From the NCBI RefSeq assembly GCF_008189685.1, contig NZ_CP043312.1, positions 62,001 to 126,000 on the forward strand: DNA of 64,000 nt. The letters are read 5' to 3'. The notes beneath the pieces are model-generated. The model saw only the letters and a list, made by a program, of their open reading frames with translations. It was not told the DNA's origin and made no database searches. The position numbers and the translations under genes were made by a program. The first letter of the stretch is position 1; each line of letters starts with the position of its first letter. Shown here piece by piece: positions 46,103 to 55,119 of this stretch. Source of the DNA: Candidatus Sneabacter namystus (GTDB lineage Bacteria; Pseudomonadota; Alphaproteobacteria; Rickettsiales; Rickettsiaceae).

Positions 46103-47041
46103 TTAGGTTGTTTTATTCTGGAAGTGTTTTTTTGCTAGCGGATGGGTTTTTTCTAGTATTTTTTTTAATTTACATTTCTGTATATGTGTATAGATTTGTG
46201 TTGTTGATATATCGGAATGTCCTAGCAATGTTTGGATGGATCTAAGGTCTACTCCTTGTTCAAGCATATGACTTGCAAAGCTGTGACGCAGTACATGAGG
46301 AGAAATAGATTCTGTTACATTTGCTTGAGTTACAACATTTTTTAGTAATATTCTGATTGTTTGTCTTGTGATGTGTCCTTTTTTTGCATTTGTACAAAAT
46401 AAAAACTGATTATTCCTGTTTTTATCTGATATAAAGTTCTGTCTTACAGATAAATATTTGTCTAGCAAGATTTTTGTTCTGTTTTCGAATAACACTATTC
46501 TCTCTTTTTGTCCTTTTCCAATGATTGTCAAATTATACAATTCGTCTTTACAATTTTTATTTTTTATATCATCCACTTTTATTGAGATGAGCTCTGATAC
46601 CCTTATTCCAGTTGCGTATAATAGGTGTATTATTGCGGCTGTTCTTATCCCTTTTGGTGAGGTATTTTTGTCACATGTTGCTAAAATTTTCTGTACTGTA
46701 GACTGTGTCAAAGTTTTTGGAAGATCAATTCTGTGTTTTGGAGGGCGAAATGCTTCAAAAAGGCCTCCCTTGCAATAGTTTTCGCTTATCAAAAATCTAT
46801 AAAAATGTTTTATTGCTGCTACTTTTCTTGCGATTGATCTATTTGACAAGTGTCTTATTGTACTAAGATTTACTATATACTCATGCAAGGTATTTGCAGA
46901 AGTTTGTAGTTCAATATTGCCTTGTTGAAGATATTCTAGAAAATCTTTTATATCTTTTTTATATGCTATTATTGAGTTTTCTGAAAGTCCATGTTCTGCA
47001 TATAAAGACTCTAAAAACTGTTCTAAATAACCTGAAAACAC
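46103..47041 (-). CDS. xerD: Tyrosine recombinase XerD
   Basis: 312 aa. N-terminal SAM-like domain (YKKDIKDFLEYL) and catalytic domain with the R-K-H-R-H-Y set: ATGIRVSELISI, IIGKGQKER, HVLRHSFASHML, LLGHSDISTTQIYTHI. VLRHSFASH and LGHSDISTTQIYTH fit XerD more than XerC. It resolves chromosome dimers at dif with XerC under FtsK. It is the last gene of an eight-gene operon, 3 bp after the DUF1013 gene. It is a housekeeping recombinase, not evidence of an integrated element. Confidence 0.93.
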   Translation of the reverse strand: MFSGYLEQFLESLYAEHGLSENSIIAYKKDIKDFLEYLQQGNIELQTSANTLHEYIVNLSTIRHLSNRSIARKVAAIKHFYRFLISENYCKGGLFEAFRPPKHRIDLPKTLTQSTVQKILATCDKNTSPKGIRTAAIIHLLYATGIRVSELISIKVDDIKNKNCKDELYNLTIIGKGQKERIVLFENRTKILLDKYLSVRQNFISDKNRNNQFLFCTNAKKGHITRQTIRILLKNVVTQANVTESISPHVLRHSFASHMLEQGVDLRSIQTLLGHSDISTTQIYTHIQKCKLKKILEKTHPLAKKHFQNKTT

Positions 47042-47044
47042 GTG

Positions 47045-47575
47045 CTAGATTGTTGTGCTTACTTTTTTCTTAGCTTCATTCTTTTCTAGACACTTGATCA
47101 GGTCCTTTTGTGAGCATAAGTTTAGAGCTACAGGATCTTTCTGAATAAGATTATTGTAATTCCAGTAAGTTTTATTTCTTATTTGGGATACAGTATTTTT
47201 TGCTACCCTTACCAACTTTGCGATACTGTTATCGGACAGATCTGGATTGTGTTTCAGCAGCCATAACACTGCATTTGCTTTATTTTGTCTGTGTACTATG
47301 GGAACGTATGTTCTGTATTTTTTTTTGGAAGTTGGAAGATCTCCTGATTTATCGTGTCTTAATTTTCTAGAAGGATCTTTTTCACACAGGTCTATTTCTT
47401 CTTTGGATAATTGCTTGTTTAGTACTGGATCTACTCCTATGAAATTTCCAGATTCTCCGTCGGCTATGGCTTGTACCTCCAAGGGATGCAAGGCGCAAAA
47501 GTCTGCTATTTGCTCAAACGAGAGAGAAGTATTTTCTATTAACCACATTGCTGTAGCTTTTGGCATTAAGGGCAT
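47045..47575 (-). CDS. DUF1013-family cell-cycle regulator (TrcR-like)
   Basis: 176 aa from ATG at 47575, chosen because family members begin MPLMPKATAMWLIENTSLSFEQIADFC; the ORF extends 17 codons further up. Two HTH-like segments are visible: FEQIADFCALHPLEVQAI and NSIAKLVRVAKNTVSQIRN. The family is restricted to alphaproteobacteria; Caulobacter TrcR is linked to RNA polymerase and cell-cycle transcription, as I recall it. It is between rpoH and xerD in one transcript. Confidence 0.88.
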   Translation of the reverse strand: MPLMPKATAMWLIENTSLSFEQIADFCALHPLEVQAIADGESGNFIGVDPVLNKQLSKEEIDLCEKDPSRKLRHDKSGDLPTSKKKYRTYVPIVHRQNKANAVLWLLKHNPDLSDNSIAKLVRVAKNTVSQIRNKTYWNYNNLIQKDPVALNLCSQKDLIKCLEKNEAKKKVSTTI

Positions 47576-47651
47576 ATTGAGCGTCTTACAAGATTTAGAA
47601 ACATTTTTAGTCAATAGAATATACAATAAATCTGAACATACTAAAAGAATT

Positions 47652-48608
47652 TCATGAGTTATCAGGACTCCATCTGGCAGATATGTATTTTTTCATTTTA
47701 GTAAGTGCTGCTTTTTCTATTTGCCTTACTCTTTCTTTTGAAATTTTTAATTTGTTGCTAATTTCTTCTAATGTATGAACTTTTTCTTTTATCTTTCTTG
47801 CCTGAAGAACAAATTTTTCTCTGTCGTTCAAAGTTAGCATGGCTTCTGCTAGTAATTTCTTTTTCATTTCCGTCTCTTGCTTTTCTACCAATATAATCTC
47901 TTGGTTAGGTTTTTTTTCTGGTAGTAGTTCTGATAACTCTTTACCAGAAGTTGAATTGACGCTTGGCTGATTTATTGAAGTATCTGTACTACTAATTCTA
48001 TTTTCCATTAAATAAACTTGTGATAAGTCTATTTTTAATTCTTCTGCTATTTTTTTGTATTCCTCATGTGATATAACGCTGTGTGAGTCTGCTATTTTCC
48101 TTTTGAGCTTTCTTAATGCAAAGAACAGTTTTTTCTGCTCTGCAGTTGTGACAATTTTAACTAAAGACCAGGATTTTAAAATATAGTCTTGAATCATCGA
48201 TTTTATCCACCACAAAGCATATGTAGAGAGCCTATAACTCAAATCTGGGTTGAATTTTTGCACGGCTCGTAGCAATCCCATGTTTCCTTCTGCTATTAGA
48301 TCTACAACAGGAATATTGTAATTTCTGTAAGATAATGCCACTTTTGCAACTAATTTCAGGTGACTTAATATAAGTGTATGTGCTGCCTTTGAATCTTTAT
48401 CTTTTACATAAGCTGTTGCAAGCCTTAATTCCTCTTCCTCTGATAAGGAGGGAATAGAATTTACTTTACCTAGATACACGGTAAGTGCGTTCTGACTGAT
48501 AGGGTAAAAAGCTTGCATCGGTAGATTTTTTGTTACACTACCTTCTTCTTTGCTTTTCTCTAATTCATTAATGAGTTTACCATCCCGTACTTCCGATTTG
48601 TCTTCCAT
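47652..48608 (-). CDS. rpoH: RNA polymerase sigma-32 factor RpoH
   Basis: 318 aa. Region 2: VDLIAEGNMGLLRAVQKFNPDLSYRLSTYALWWIKSMIQDYI (abridged core RLSTYALWWIKSMIQ). The RpoH box QKKLFFALRKLK and region 4 LEEISNKLKISKERVRQIEKAA are present. RpoH directs heat-shock transcription (groE, dnaK, lon) and in Rickettsiales is one of very few alternative sigma factors. Downstream of greA by 3 bp. Confidence 0.95.
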   Translation of the reverse strand: MEDKSEVRDGKLINELEKSKEEGSVTKNLPMQAFYPISQNALTVYLGKVNSIPSLSEEEELRLATAYVKDKDSKAAHTLILSHLKLVAKVALSYRNYNIPVVDLIAEGNMGLLRAVQKFNPDLSYRLSTYALWWIKSMIQDYILKSWSLVKIVTTAEQKKLFFALRKLKRKIADSHSVISHEEYKKIAEELKIDLSQVYLMENRISSTDTSINQPSVNSTSGKELSELLPEKKPNQEIILVEKQETEMKKKLLAEAMLTLNDREKFVLQARKIKEKVHTLEEISNKLKISKERVRQIEKAALTKMKKYISARWSPDNS

Positions 48609-48611
48609 GCG

Positions 48612-49094
48612 TCAGAAGTTATCGTAGGTTATCTTAGTAATCTTATAGCTTTTCTCAAGTCCATTGGGTAATACCACATCTATTATATCATGCTCTTTTT
48701 TTCCAATTAATTCCAATGCTATAGGTGAGGTTATTGATATGGTATTTTCTTTAATATCTGCTTCATATTCTCCTACCAATGTGTATGATAACAATTTATT
48801 GTTATCTAAGCTTATTAGTTGTACTGTAGCGCCAAATGAAATTTTCGACTTATCCACGTTAGTTATATTAGCTGTTTCTGCATTGGATAATATATTTTCT
48901 AATTCTTGTATTTTTCTTTCTATTATTGTTTGAGCTTCTCTAGCAGAGTGATATTCAGCATTTTCTGATAGATCTCCAGATGCTCTTGCTTTTGCTATTG
49001 CTTCAGATATTTGAGGTCTTTTTTCTTTTTTTAAGTAGCTAATTTCTGTTTTTAGCTTTTTGAGACCATCTTTCGTTAAAAAATACTTTGTCAT
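48612..49094 (-). CDS. greA: Transcription elongation factor GreA
   Basis: 160 aa. N-terminal coiled coil with KARASGDLSENAEYHSAREAQ (abridged GDLSENAEYHSAREAQ), whose acidic tip enters the RNA polymerase secondary channel and stimulates cleavage of backtracked RNA. The C-terminal FKBP-like domain has SPIALELIGKKEHDII. Between rnc and rpoH, with 14- and 3-bp gaps. Confidence 0.96.
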   Translation of the reverse strand: MTKYFLTKDGLKKLKTEISYLKKEKRPQISEAIAKARASGDLSENAEYHSAREAQTIIERKIQELENILSNAETANITNVDKSKISFGATVQLISLDNNKLLSYTLVGEYEADIKENTISITSPIALELIGKKEHDIIDVVLPNGLEKSYKITKITYDNF

Positions 49095-49108
49095 TATTTT
49101 TAGACTTG

Positions 49109-49822
49109 TTAATTTTGTTGTTGTTTCAGTATCGCTAGAGCGTTAAAAGCGGCTTTTTGAGATGATTCTTTTATTGAATTGCCTAGTCCTTGTGCGGTAA
49201 TACCATTTGGTAATGTGACGCTTGTTTTAAATAATGGAGCATGATCTTTTCCTCCGGCTTTAAATGTTTGATATATAGGAGTTGCGTTGTTTTGTGATTG
49301 TATAAGTTCTTGCAAAATAGTTTTTGAATCTTTAGTAGGATATTTTATAGCATCGTTGTAAAGAGGTTTCCAAAGTTTATTTAATATTTTGCTTGTTGTG
49401 CATATATTAGAATCTAAGTATATTGCCGCTATTACAGCTTCCATGGCGTTTGCTAAAATGTTCTTTTTCTCATTTCCCCTGGACATTTTTTCTCCTTCGG
49501 AGAGAATCAAAAATTCTTGTAATTTTATACTAAGAGCAACTTTTGATACGTTTGTTTTACATACTAGAAACGCGTGCATTTCATGCATTTGTCCTACCTG
49601 GTAGTTGTTTTCTTTTGCATTTGTGTCTAAGAACAGCATTTGTGCAATTATCAAATTTAGTACCCTGTCTCCTAAAAATTCTAATCTTTCATAATTGTGG
49701 TTGTTTTTTTTGGAAACAGAGGGATGAGTAAGAGCTTCTTCTATTAAACATTTTTTGGAGAAGCCATATCCTATATTGTGCTCTAGTGTATTGATTGCTT
49801 TTATGTTGGACTTATTGCTCAT
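49109..49822 (-). CDS. rnc: Ribonuclease III
   Basis: 237 aa. Catalytic domain with signature NYERLEFLGDRVLNLIIAQ and the second acidic site NAMEAVIAAIYLDS. The C-terminal dsRNA-binding domain has DSKTILQELIQSQ and GLGNSIKESSQKAAFNAL. Processes rRNA precursors and structured mRNAs. Overlaps the end of lepB by 4 bp. Confidence 0.96.
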   Translation of the reverse strand: MSNKSNIKAINTLEHNIGYGFSKKCLIEEALTHPSVSKKNNHNYERLEFLGDRVLNLIIAQMLFLDTNAKENNYQVGQMHEMHAFLVCKTNVSKVALSIKLQEFLILSEGEKMSRGNEKKNILANAMEAVIAAIYLDSNICTTSKILNKLWKPLYNDAIKYPTKDSKTILQELIQSQNNATPIYQTFKAGGKDHAPLFKTSVTLPNGITAQGLGNSIKESSQKAAFNALAILKQQQN

Positions 49823-50550
49823 ATTAATTTGGAGAAAAATCTTTTTTTATTCCAGTTAAACGGATTGATGCTATTATTGGAAGGTATAAGTACATATTGT
49901 GCACGTGCTATTAAGTGATTTGAATGTACGTAGCCCAAATTAAATCTGCTATCATCAGAATTATTTCTATTGTCTCCCATTAGAAAGTAGTGGTCTTGTG
50001 GAACGTTGAACACGCTTGTGAACATCACTTTGTTTGATTCTTTGTCTACAAGTAATATTAGATGCTTTTTTTTGTTCGGTAAGCATTCTTCTGCTTCTAT
50101 TGCGTTGTAATAGTTTTTGAAGAGTTTAGAGTTTTTTTCTACTACGTAATCATTGATCATTAAAGAGTCGTTGATAATTTTTATCTCATCTCCAGGTAAT
50201 CCAATTACTCTTTTTACTAACCTTTTTGGTTCTTTATCATCCCGTTTTATGATCACAATATCTCCATAATTAGGTTTGCGCTCTAGTAATTTTGTTTTAA
50301 TTACCGGTAATGATAAAGGCCAGAAAGAGTATTTGCTGTATCCATAATTATATTTTGTTGTCAAGATGAAATCTCCTGGATGAATTGTAGGTATCATAGA
50401 TCCCGTTGGTACCAAGAAGAACTCGAATAGCACAGTTTTTAGTACTGATATTGTAAATAATATTACAATGTATGGTCGTACTGTTGATATTGTTTTCTTT
50501 AGAAAGGATGAAACTTGCATATGCGATTTGACTTTACAAGGTTTGTTCAA
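49819..50550 (-). CDS. lepB: Signal peptidase I
   Basis: 243 aa. One N-terminal membrane anchor, then PTGSMIPTIHPGDFILTTKY (nucleophilic Ser), KRLVKRVIGLPGDEI (general-base Lys) and GDNRNNSDDSRFNLGYV. Cleaves signal peptides in the periplasm, needed for FlgI, the outer-membrane protein and the GH3 protein here. Overlaps lipB by 17 bp and rnc by 4 bp, so it is translationally coupled. Confidence 0.95.
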   Translation of the reverse strand: MNKPCKVKSHMQVSSFLKKTISTVRPYIVILFTISVLKTVLFEFFLVPTGSMIPTIHPGDFILTTKYNYGYSKYSFWPLSLPVIKTKLLERKPNYGDIVIIKRDDKEPKRLVKRVIGLPGDEIKIINDSLMINDYVVEKNSKLFKNYYNAIEAEECLPNKKKHLILLVDKESNKVMFTSVFNVPQDHYFLMGDNRNNSDDSRFNLGYVHSNHLIARAQYVLIPSNNSINPFNWNKKRFFSKLI

Positions 50551-51151
50551 AATTGTTAAATGTTTGTAATAATGCTGAGTCGAATTCGTGAAGTGATATG
50601 TTTATTCCGAGGGACAGGCAAGAGACGCAACGGGTACTATCTTCTCCACAAGCGGCGATATGTTTAAAATATGTTAGGTCGTTTCTCACATTCACAGCGC
50701 AGCCATGATAAACTACACCTTTTTTTACTCTTAGTCCAATTGATGCAATTTTATACTCCGTTAAATTTTGCTTTACCCATATTCCTATATTGTCCTTGTG
50801 ATTGCATGCGTCTATTCCGAGCTTGCTGAGTGTATCTATCACCCACTTTTGCAGAGCAAAGATATAGCATTTTATGTTCATTTGGCGTTTCAATAAGTCT
50901 ATTATTGGATAGATTACTCTTTGCCCTGGCCCATGATATGTTATTTTTCCGCCTCTGTCTGTAGTGACACAGGGTATACCGTTATGTCTAGTTGTAGTAG
51001 CTGAAAAAACGGGTGCTGTGTATACGTGTTGATGTTCTAGCAGGAAAATTGTTTCTTCTTGCATTTGTTCTGCAACATCTATGGCGTATTGTTGCATTTG
51101 TTTTAAAAATTCAGTGTATTGAATTTGTGTGCTTAGTATTTTCCATTTCAT
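50534..51151 (-). CDS. lipB: Octanoyltransferase LipB
   Basis: 205 aa. Transfers octanoyl from ACP to lipoyl domains, the first step of lipoate synthesis with LipA. Seen: GGKITYHGPGQRVIYPIID, KIASIGLRVKKGVVYHGCAVNV (catalytic Lys region) and ACGEDSTRCVS (catalytic Cys). 17 bp after the ABC-2 permease gene. Confidence 0.93.
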   Translation of the reverse strand: MKWKILSTQIQYTEFLKQMQQYAIDVAEQMQEETIFLLEHQHVYTAPVFSATTTRHNGIPCVTTDRGGKITYHGPGQRVIYPIIDLLKRQMNIKCYIFALQKWVIDTLSKLGIDACNHKDNIGIWVKQNLTEYKIASIGLRVKKGVVYHGCAVNVRNDLTYFKHIAACGEDSTRCVSCLSLGINISLHEFDSALLQTFNNFEQTL

Positions 51152-51168
51152 TTATTTTCGTGCAAGAC

Positions 51169-52029
51169 TTAGTTTTTTATTCCATATCCTTTGTTCCAAG
51201 CTATATGTACTATAGGAAGTAGGATAATTGGTAATATAAGTGTTATTATAATGCATGTTTTTATGTTTGCATGACAATGACCAAGGCATCCGTAACGAAA
51301 GCCTTCGTTTAGATAAAATAATGGGTTATAGTACGCCAGGAACTTTATTTTATCGGGCATACTGGTTATTGGATAAAGTGTACAAGATAGTAGTGATGCT
51401 GGCTGAATGATATAAGAGCTAATAACTGAACTTTCCTCGAATGTGTCTGACATTATGCCTGTTAGTATGCCTAAAATAGCAAACGAAATGCATCCTAAAA
51501 AGAAAAAGTAGGATGCCGTCAATACACTATAAAATGAGATGTTGCAGAAGAATAGAATACATATGTAAAAAATTGAGAATGAAATAAGTGCTCTTATCAG
51601 TGCTGCCAATATAAAGGCTGACAGGATTTCTCTGGCACTTAAAGGTGGAAATAATATGTCTGTTATATAGCCTAAGACTTTTGAGATAATAACAGAAGAT
51701 GTATTGTCAAAAGACGATATAAGACCTATTCTTAGCAACAATCCGCATGCTGTCAAATTTATTATTTCTTTATTGTTATTATATTTGTGTATTATGAATA
51801 ACACGGCAAATAATGTAAGAGATGATACGACTGTGCTTAGTATTGTTTGGTTGAAGACCTTTAAGAATCTTGCCGTTTCTCTTAAAAAAAGTGTATATGC
51901 TCCTTGCCAATTAAAACATTCTGTATTGGTAAGTTTTTCATCTATTAAGTCTTTCATAAGGTATTTAGGTTTGGTATCAATTACTTCTTCTAGATCGTAA
52001 GGATAACGTAAATGTTCTTTATAAAGCAA
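51169..52029 (-). CDS. ABC-2 type transporter permease
   Basis: 286 aa with about six membrane helices after a 60-residue cytosolic N-terminus. The family pattern GILTGIMSDTFEESSVISSYIIQPASLLSCTLYPI...MPDKIKFLAYYNPLFYLNEGFRYG (core YNPLFYLNEGFRYG) is typical of YadH-like permeases. Its ATPase partner is not in this window. First gene of the operon running to xerD. The substrate is unknown. Confidence 0.85.
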   Translation of the reverse strand: MLYKEHLRYPYDLEEVIDTKPKYLMKDLIDEKLTNTECFNWQGAYTLFLRETARFLKVFNQTILSTVVSSLTLFAVLFIIHKYNNNKEIINLTACGLLLRIGLISSFDNTSSVIISKVLGYITDILFPPLSAREILSAFILAALIRALISFSIFYICILFFCNISFYSVLTASYFFFLGCISFAILGILTGIMSDTFEESSVISSYIIQPASLLSCTLYPITSMPDKIKFLAYYNPLFYLNEGFRYGCLGHCHANIKTCIIITLILPIILLPIVHIAWNKGYGIKN

Positions 52030-52427
52030 GAAAAAAGGTGCTTATAGAAGTTTATTATACTTTTTACCTTTTCTATTTTTTGCATTTTTTTACCTTTTCT
52101 ATTTTTTGCATTATATAGTACTAAATAATTATTACCTGGAGATAGTTGCTTTTTTAAAGCTGGTGCGTCTTGGTTGTTGTTATGCTCTTTTGATTTGTGT
52201 ATAACGCTACGTTTGCTCAATGTTACCCATTCAAGTATAGTTTAGAATCTGGTGCTAAAATTTGTATATGGCACCGCAAACAGAAGGAAGAATAGAGTGA
52301 TATTTGTAAATTATTGATCTTGTCTTGTATTGTGAGCTAAAGAGTCTCTCACAGTTGATTTAAAGGATTTTTTAAAGGGTTTACATTGTACATTAATAAG
52401 TTTTATGAAGTGTTTTTTTAGTAAGTT
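52030..52427. other. Divergent intergenic region with short tandem repeat
   Basis: 398 bp between the ABC-2 permease and PBP1A genes. It contains a 26-bp tandem repeat (52059-52110). A 76-codon minus-strand ORF (51990-52220, TTG start) spans the repeat and overlaps the permease gene; I regard it as doubtful. Confidence 0.4.
52059..52110. repeat. 26-bp direct tandem repeat, two copies
   Basis: TTTTTACCTTTTCTATTTTT followed by TGCA occurs twice in a row with a 26-bp period. It is pyrimidine-rich on the plus strand. It lies in the region expected to carry the promoter of the eight-gene operon. Confidence 0.8.
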
Positions 52428-54905
52428 ATGCAAATGAGGTTCAAATTTTTTTCCAGAGCTGTAATAACTCTTTTTATTTCTTGTGTATTGTCTGTTGTAT
52501 TAGTATTGTGGCACTATGCTAGATGTTTACCTGATTATCAGCAATTAAAAGAGTATCAACCTGCCCAAACGACTAGAATTTATTCTAGTGATTTAAGATT
52601 AATAGAGGAGTACGGCGCTCAAAAGCGAGTTTTTGTTTCAGTGGAAGCTATTCCAACTAGAGTGAAAGAGGCATTTATAGCAGCAGAAGATAAGAATTTT
52701 TTTCAGCATAGTGGTGTTGATTTTAAAAGTACAATTATGGCTGCTTTAGGGGCGGTACCAAGGTTATATGTGAAGAAAATTGTAAAAGGAGGTTCTACCA
52801 TAACTCAACAAGTCGTAAAGAATGTACTACTTTCGTCTGATAGAACAGCCGAAAGAAAAATAAAAGAGATTATTTTGGCGTTGTTAATATCTCAAAAATT
52901 ATCTAAAGAGCAAATTTTGGAACTTTATCTAAATCATGTCTATTTTGGTTTAGGTGTATATGGTATAGCGTCAGCAGCTCAGCATTATTTTGATAGAGAT
53001 GTGAAAGATTTAAGTTTGAGTGAAGCTGCTTTTTTGGCAGGAGTGTTGAAATATCCATCTAGCTGTGATCCTAATAAATATTATAGGCGAGCAAAAATGC
53101 GTAGGGATTACGTACTTGATCGTATGCATGAAGATGGTTGCATTAGCTGTGAGGAGCGGCAGTATACTAAATCTCAAGACATAATTACCAGAAAAAGAGA
53201 TAGAAGTGGTTTTGTAATGGCTCCGTATTATGCAGAAAAGGTTCGTGAGTGGGCTATACGTAAATTTGGACAAGATACTTTTTATAAAGGAGGGTTGACG
53301 ATAGTAACTTCTATGGATTCTGACTATCAAAGTCTTGCGCATGACTCTTTAATTCAAGGTTTACGTAGGCATGATATTAGTCAGGGGTTTAGAGGATCTA
53401 TAGGTAAGATAGATGTCACTAACTGGAAAGATAATATAAAGAGATTTGAAAATACAGGAAGTCTGCTAACGGCAAAAATTGCTGTCATTCTTGGCTTGGA
53501 AAAGGATATATATAGAGTAGGTCTTGTAGATGGTAGTACAGGTAGAATGATAGATACAGGACCGTTTGCTAATCATGTCAGGTCAAAGATATTAAAAGAA
53601 GGGGAAATAGTTGTAGTACACGCTGTTGAAAATGACAATTATACTTTAAGTCAGGTGCCAGAATTGAATGGGGCTATTTTAGCTATGCACCCTATAAGTG
53701 GTAAAATATTGGCTATGGTTGGAGGATACGATTACGAGTTTAGTAAATTTGATAGAGCGTCACAGGCTAGACGCCAGATAGGTTCGTTAGTAAAGACATT
53801 TGTATATATGACTGCTTTAGAAAATAACATAGAACCTAATACCACTTTTGTTGATGAGCCAATAGTGGTGAAATGTGGTGAGAACCAGCCATATTGGGTG
53901 CCACGTAATTACGAAAGAGACTTTCGGGGTAAGATGACTATGAGGTATGCATTTGAGAAATCAAGAAATACAGTCACTGTAAAAATTGCAGATCAAGTTG
54001 GAATAAATAGTATAGTAGAGATGATGCAAAGGCTTGGTATTGATGTTCACGGTCCTCAATATATTTCGTTGGTCTTAGGGGCTGTTGAAGGTACCTTAGA
54101 ACAGGTTGTGCAAGGATATAGTAGAATTGTTAATGGTGGCGCTTATGTTGATTCCACTTTTGTTGAATATGTTCAAGATTCTAAGGGAAATACAATATAT
54201 GCTAATGGTAAAGAGTTAATGGACGTTGATTCTAATTGTTCTTTGTTGGAATTTTTGACTCAAAAAGCTCGCGTGCAAGTTTTAGATCCGGCTAGCGCTT
54301 ATCAGATGACATCTCTTCTCATTGGTTCTGCTAAACGTGGAACGGCACGGAATTTTGGTCGATGCTTTAGACAAGTAGTGGGTGGTAAGACTGGTACTAC
54401 AAGTAATAATAATGATACTTGGTTTGTTGGTTTTTCTCCCGATATCGTAGTTGGTAGTTACGTTGGATATGATATACCACGTTCATTGGGAGATAAGGCT
54501 GTAGGAGCTAGTGTAGCTATGCCTATTGTATCTAATTTTATGCAGAAAGTGCTTAAAGATAAGCAGGGAATTCAGTTTAAAATTCCTTCCAATATAATGT
54601 TGAGAAAAGTCAACATTCTTACAGGTGAAGTAGATAATGCAAGTGAAGCGATAGTAGAAGCTATGAAAATTGCACACAATGATAATAAACGTTTAGGAGA
54701 TAATGGTAAGAGTAATGTTATTAATATAGAGGCAATAGAAGAAAATGCCTTGCAAGATATAACAGATAAACAGGCTCAACCACTCACTAAGAATAAAGAA
54801 GGTCGTGATAGCAATAATCAAGAAAAAGAGGCAGAAGAATCAGAAGATTTGAGTGAAGAAGAATTAGAAGAATTAGAGAGCTTGGATGAGGAATCTGGTA
54901 ATTAG
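52428..54905 (+). CDS. mrcA: Class A penicillin-binding protein 1A
   Basis: 825 aa bifunctional peptidoglycan synthase. N-terminal anchor (residues 11-28). Glycosyltransferase domain with EAFIAAEDKNFFQHSGVD (catalytic Glu) and KGGSTITQQVVKN. An OB-like insert. Transpeptidase domain with SLVK (SxxK), SRN (SxN) and KTGTTSNNNDTWFVGF. The C-terminus has an unusual acidic tail (residues about 795-825, EEAEESEDLSEEELEELESL). Its presence implies a real, cross-linked cell wall, which many Anaplasmataceae lack. Confidence 0.95.
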   Translation: MQMRFKFFSRAVITLFISCVLSVVLVLWHYARCLPDYQQLKEYQPAQTTRIYSSDLRLIEEYGAQKRVFVSVEAIPTRVKEAFIAAEDKNFFQHSGVDFKSTIMAALGAVPRLYVKKIVKGGSTITQQVVKNVLLSSDRTAERKIKEIILALLISQKLSKEQILELYLNHVYFGLGVYGIASAAQHYFDRDVKDLSLSEAAFLAGVLKYPSSCDPNKYYRRAKMRRDYVLDRMHEDGCISCEERQYTKSQDIITRKRDRSGFVMAPYYAEKVREWAIRKFGQDTFYKGGLTIVTSMDSDYQSLAHDSLIQGLRRHDISQGFRGSIGKIDVTNWKDNIKRFENTGSLLTAKIAVILGLEKDIYRVGLVDGSTGRMIDTGPFANHVRSKILKEGEIVVVHAVENDNYTLSQVPELNGAILAMHPISGKILAMVGGYDYEFSKFDRASQARRQIGSLVKTFVYMTALENNIEPNTTFVDEPIVVKCGENQPYWVPRNYERDFRGKMTMRYAFEKSRNTVTVKIADQVGINSIVEMMQRLGIDVHGPQYISLVLGAVEGTLEQVVQGYSRIVNGGAYVDSTFVEYVQDSKGNTIYANGKELMDVDSNCSLLEFLTQKARVQVLDPASAYQMTSLLIGSAKRGTARNFGRCFRQVVGGKTGTTSNNNDTWFVGFSPDIVVGSYVGYDIPRSLGDKAVGASVAMPIVSNFMQKVLKDKQGIQFKIPSNIMLRKVNILTGEVDNASEAIVEAMKIAHNDNKRLGDNGKSNVINIEAIEENALQDITDKQAQPLTKNKEGRDSNNQEKEAEESEDLSEEELEELESLDEESGN

Positions 54906-55119
54906 TAATATAGCAGTAAAGTTTTTATGACATCTTGCTATTTATGTATAAGATTTTGTCATTTTAAGTGTTTTGGGGCATGATGCGTTTTTTGACGCAT
55001 TTGTAAGATGAAGTTAATAAAAACTTTATTTAAACTTTTTTTCTGCCTTATATTGTAAGCACGTTAGATGAGGTTATGGGTAGAACAACAGTACAGAATT
55101 TATTTGTTGCATTTTTTGT

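Noticed and set aside
46103-47041. Integrase marking a mobile island
   Set aside because: Sequence and operon context fit housekeeping XerD; no att sites, phage or conjugation genes nearby.
51990-52220. 76-codon minus-strand ORF
   Set aside because: TTG start without RBS, overlaps the permease gene and spans a simple tandem repeat.
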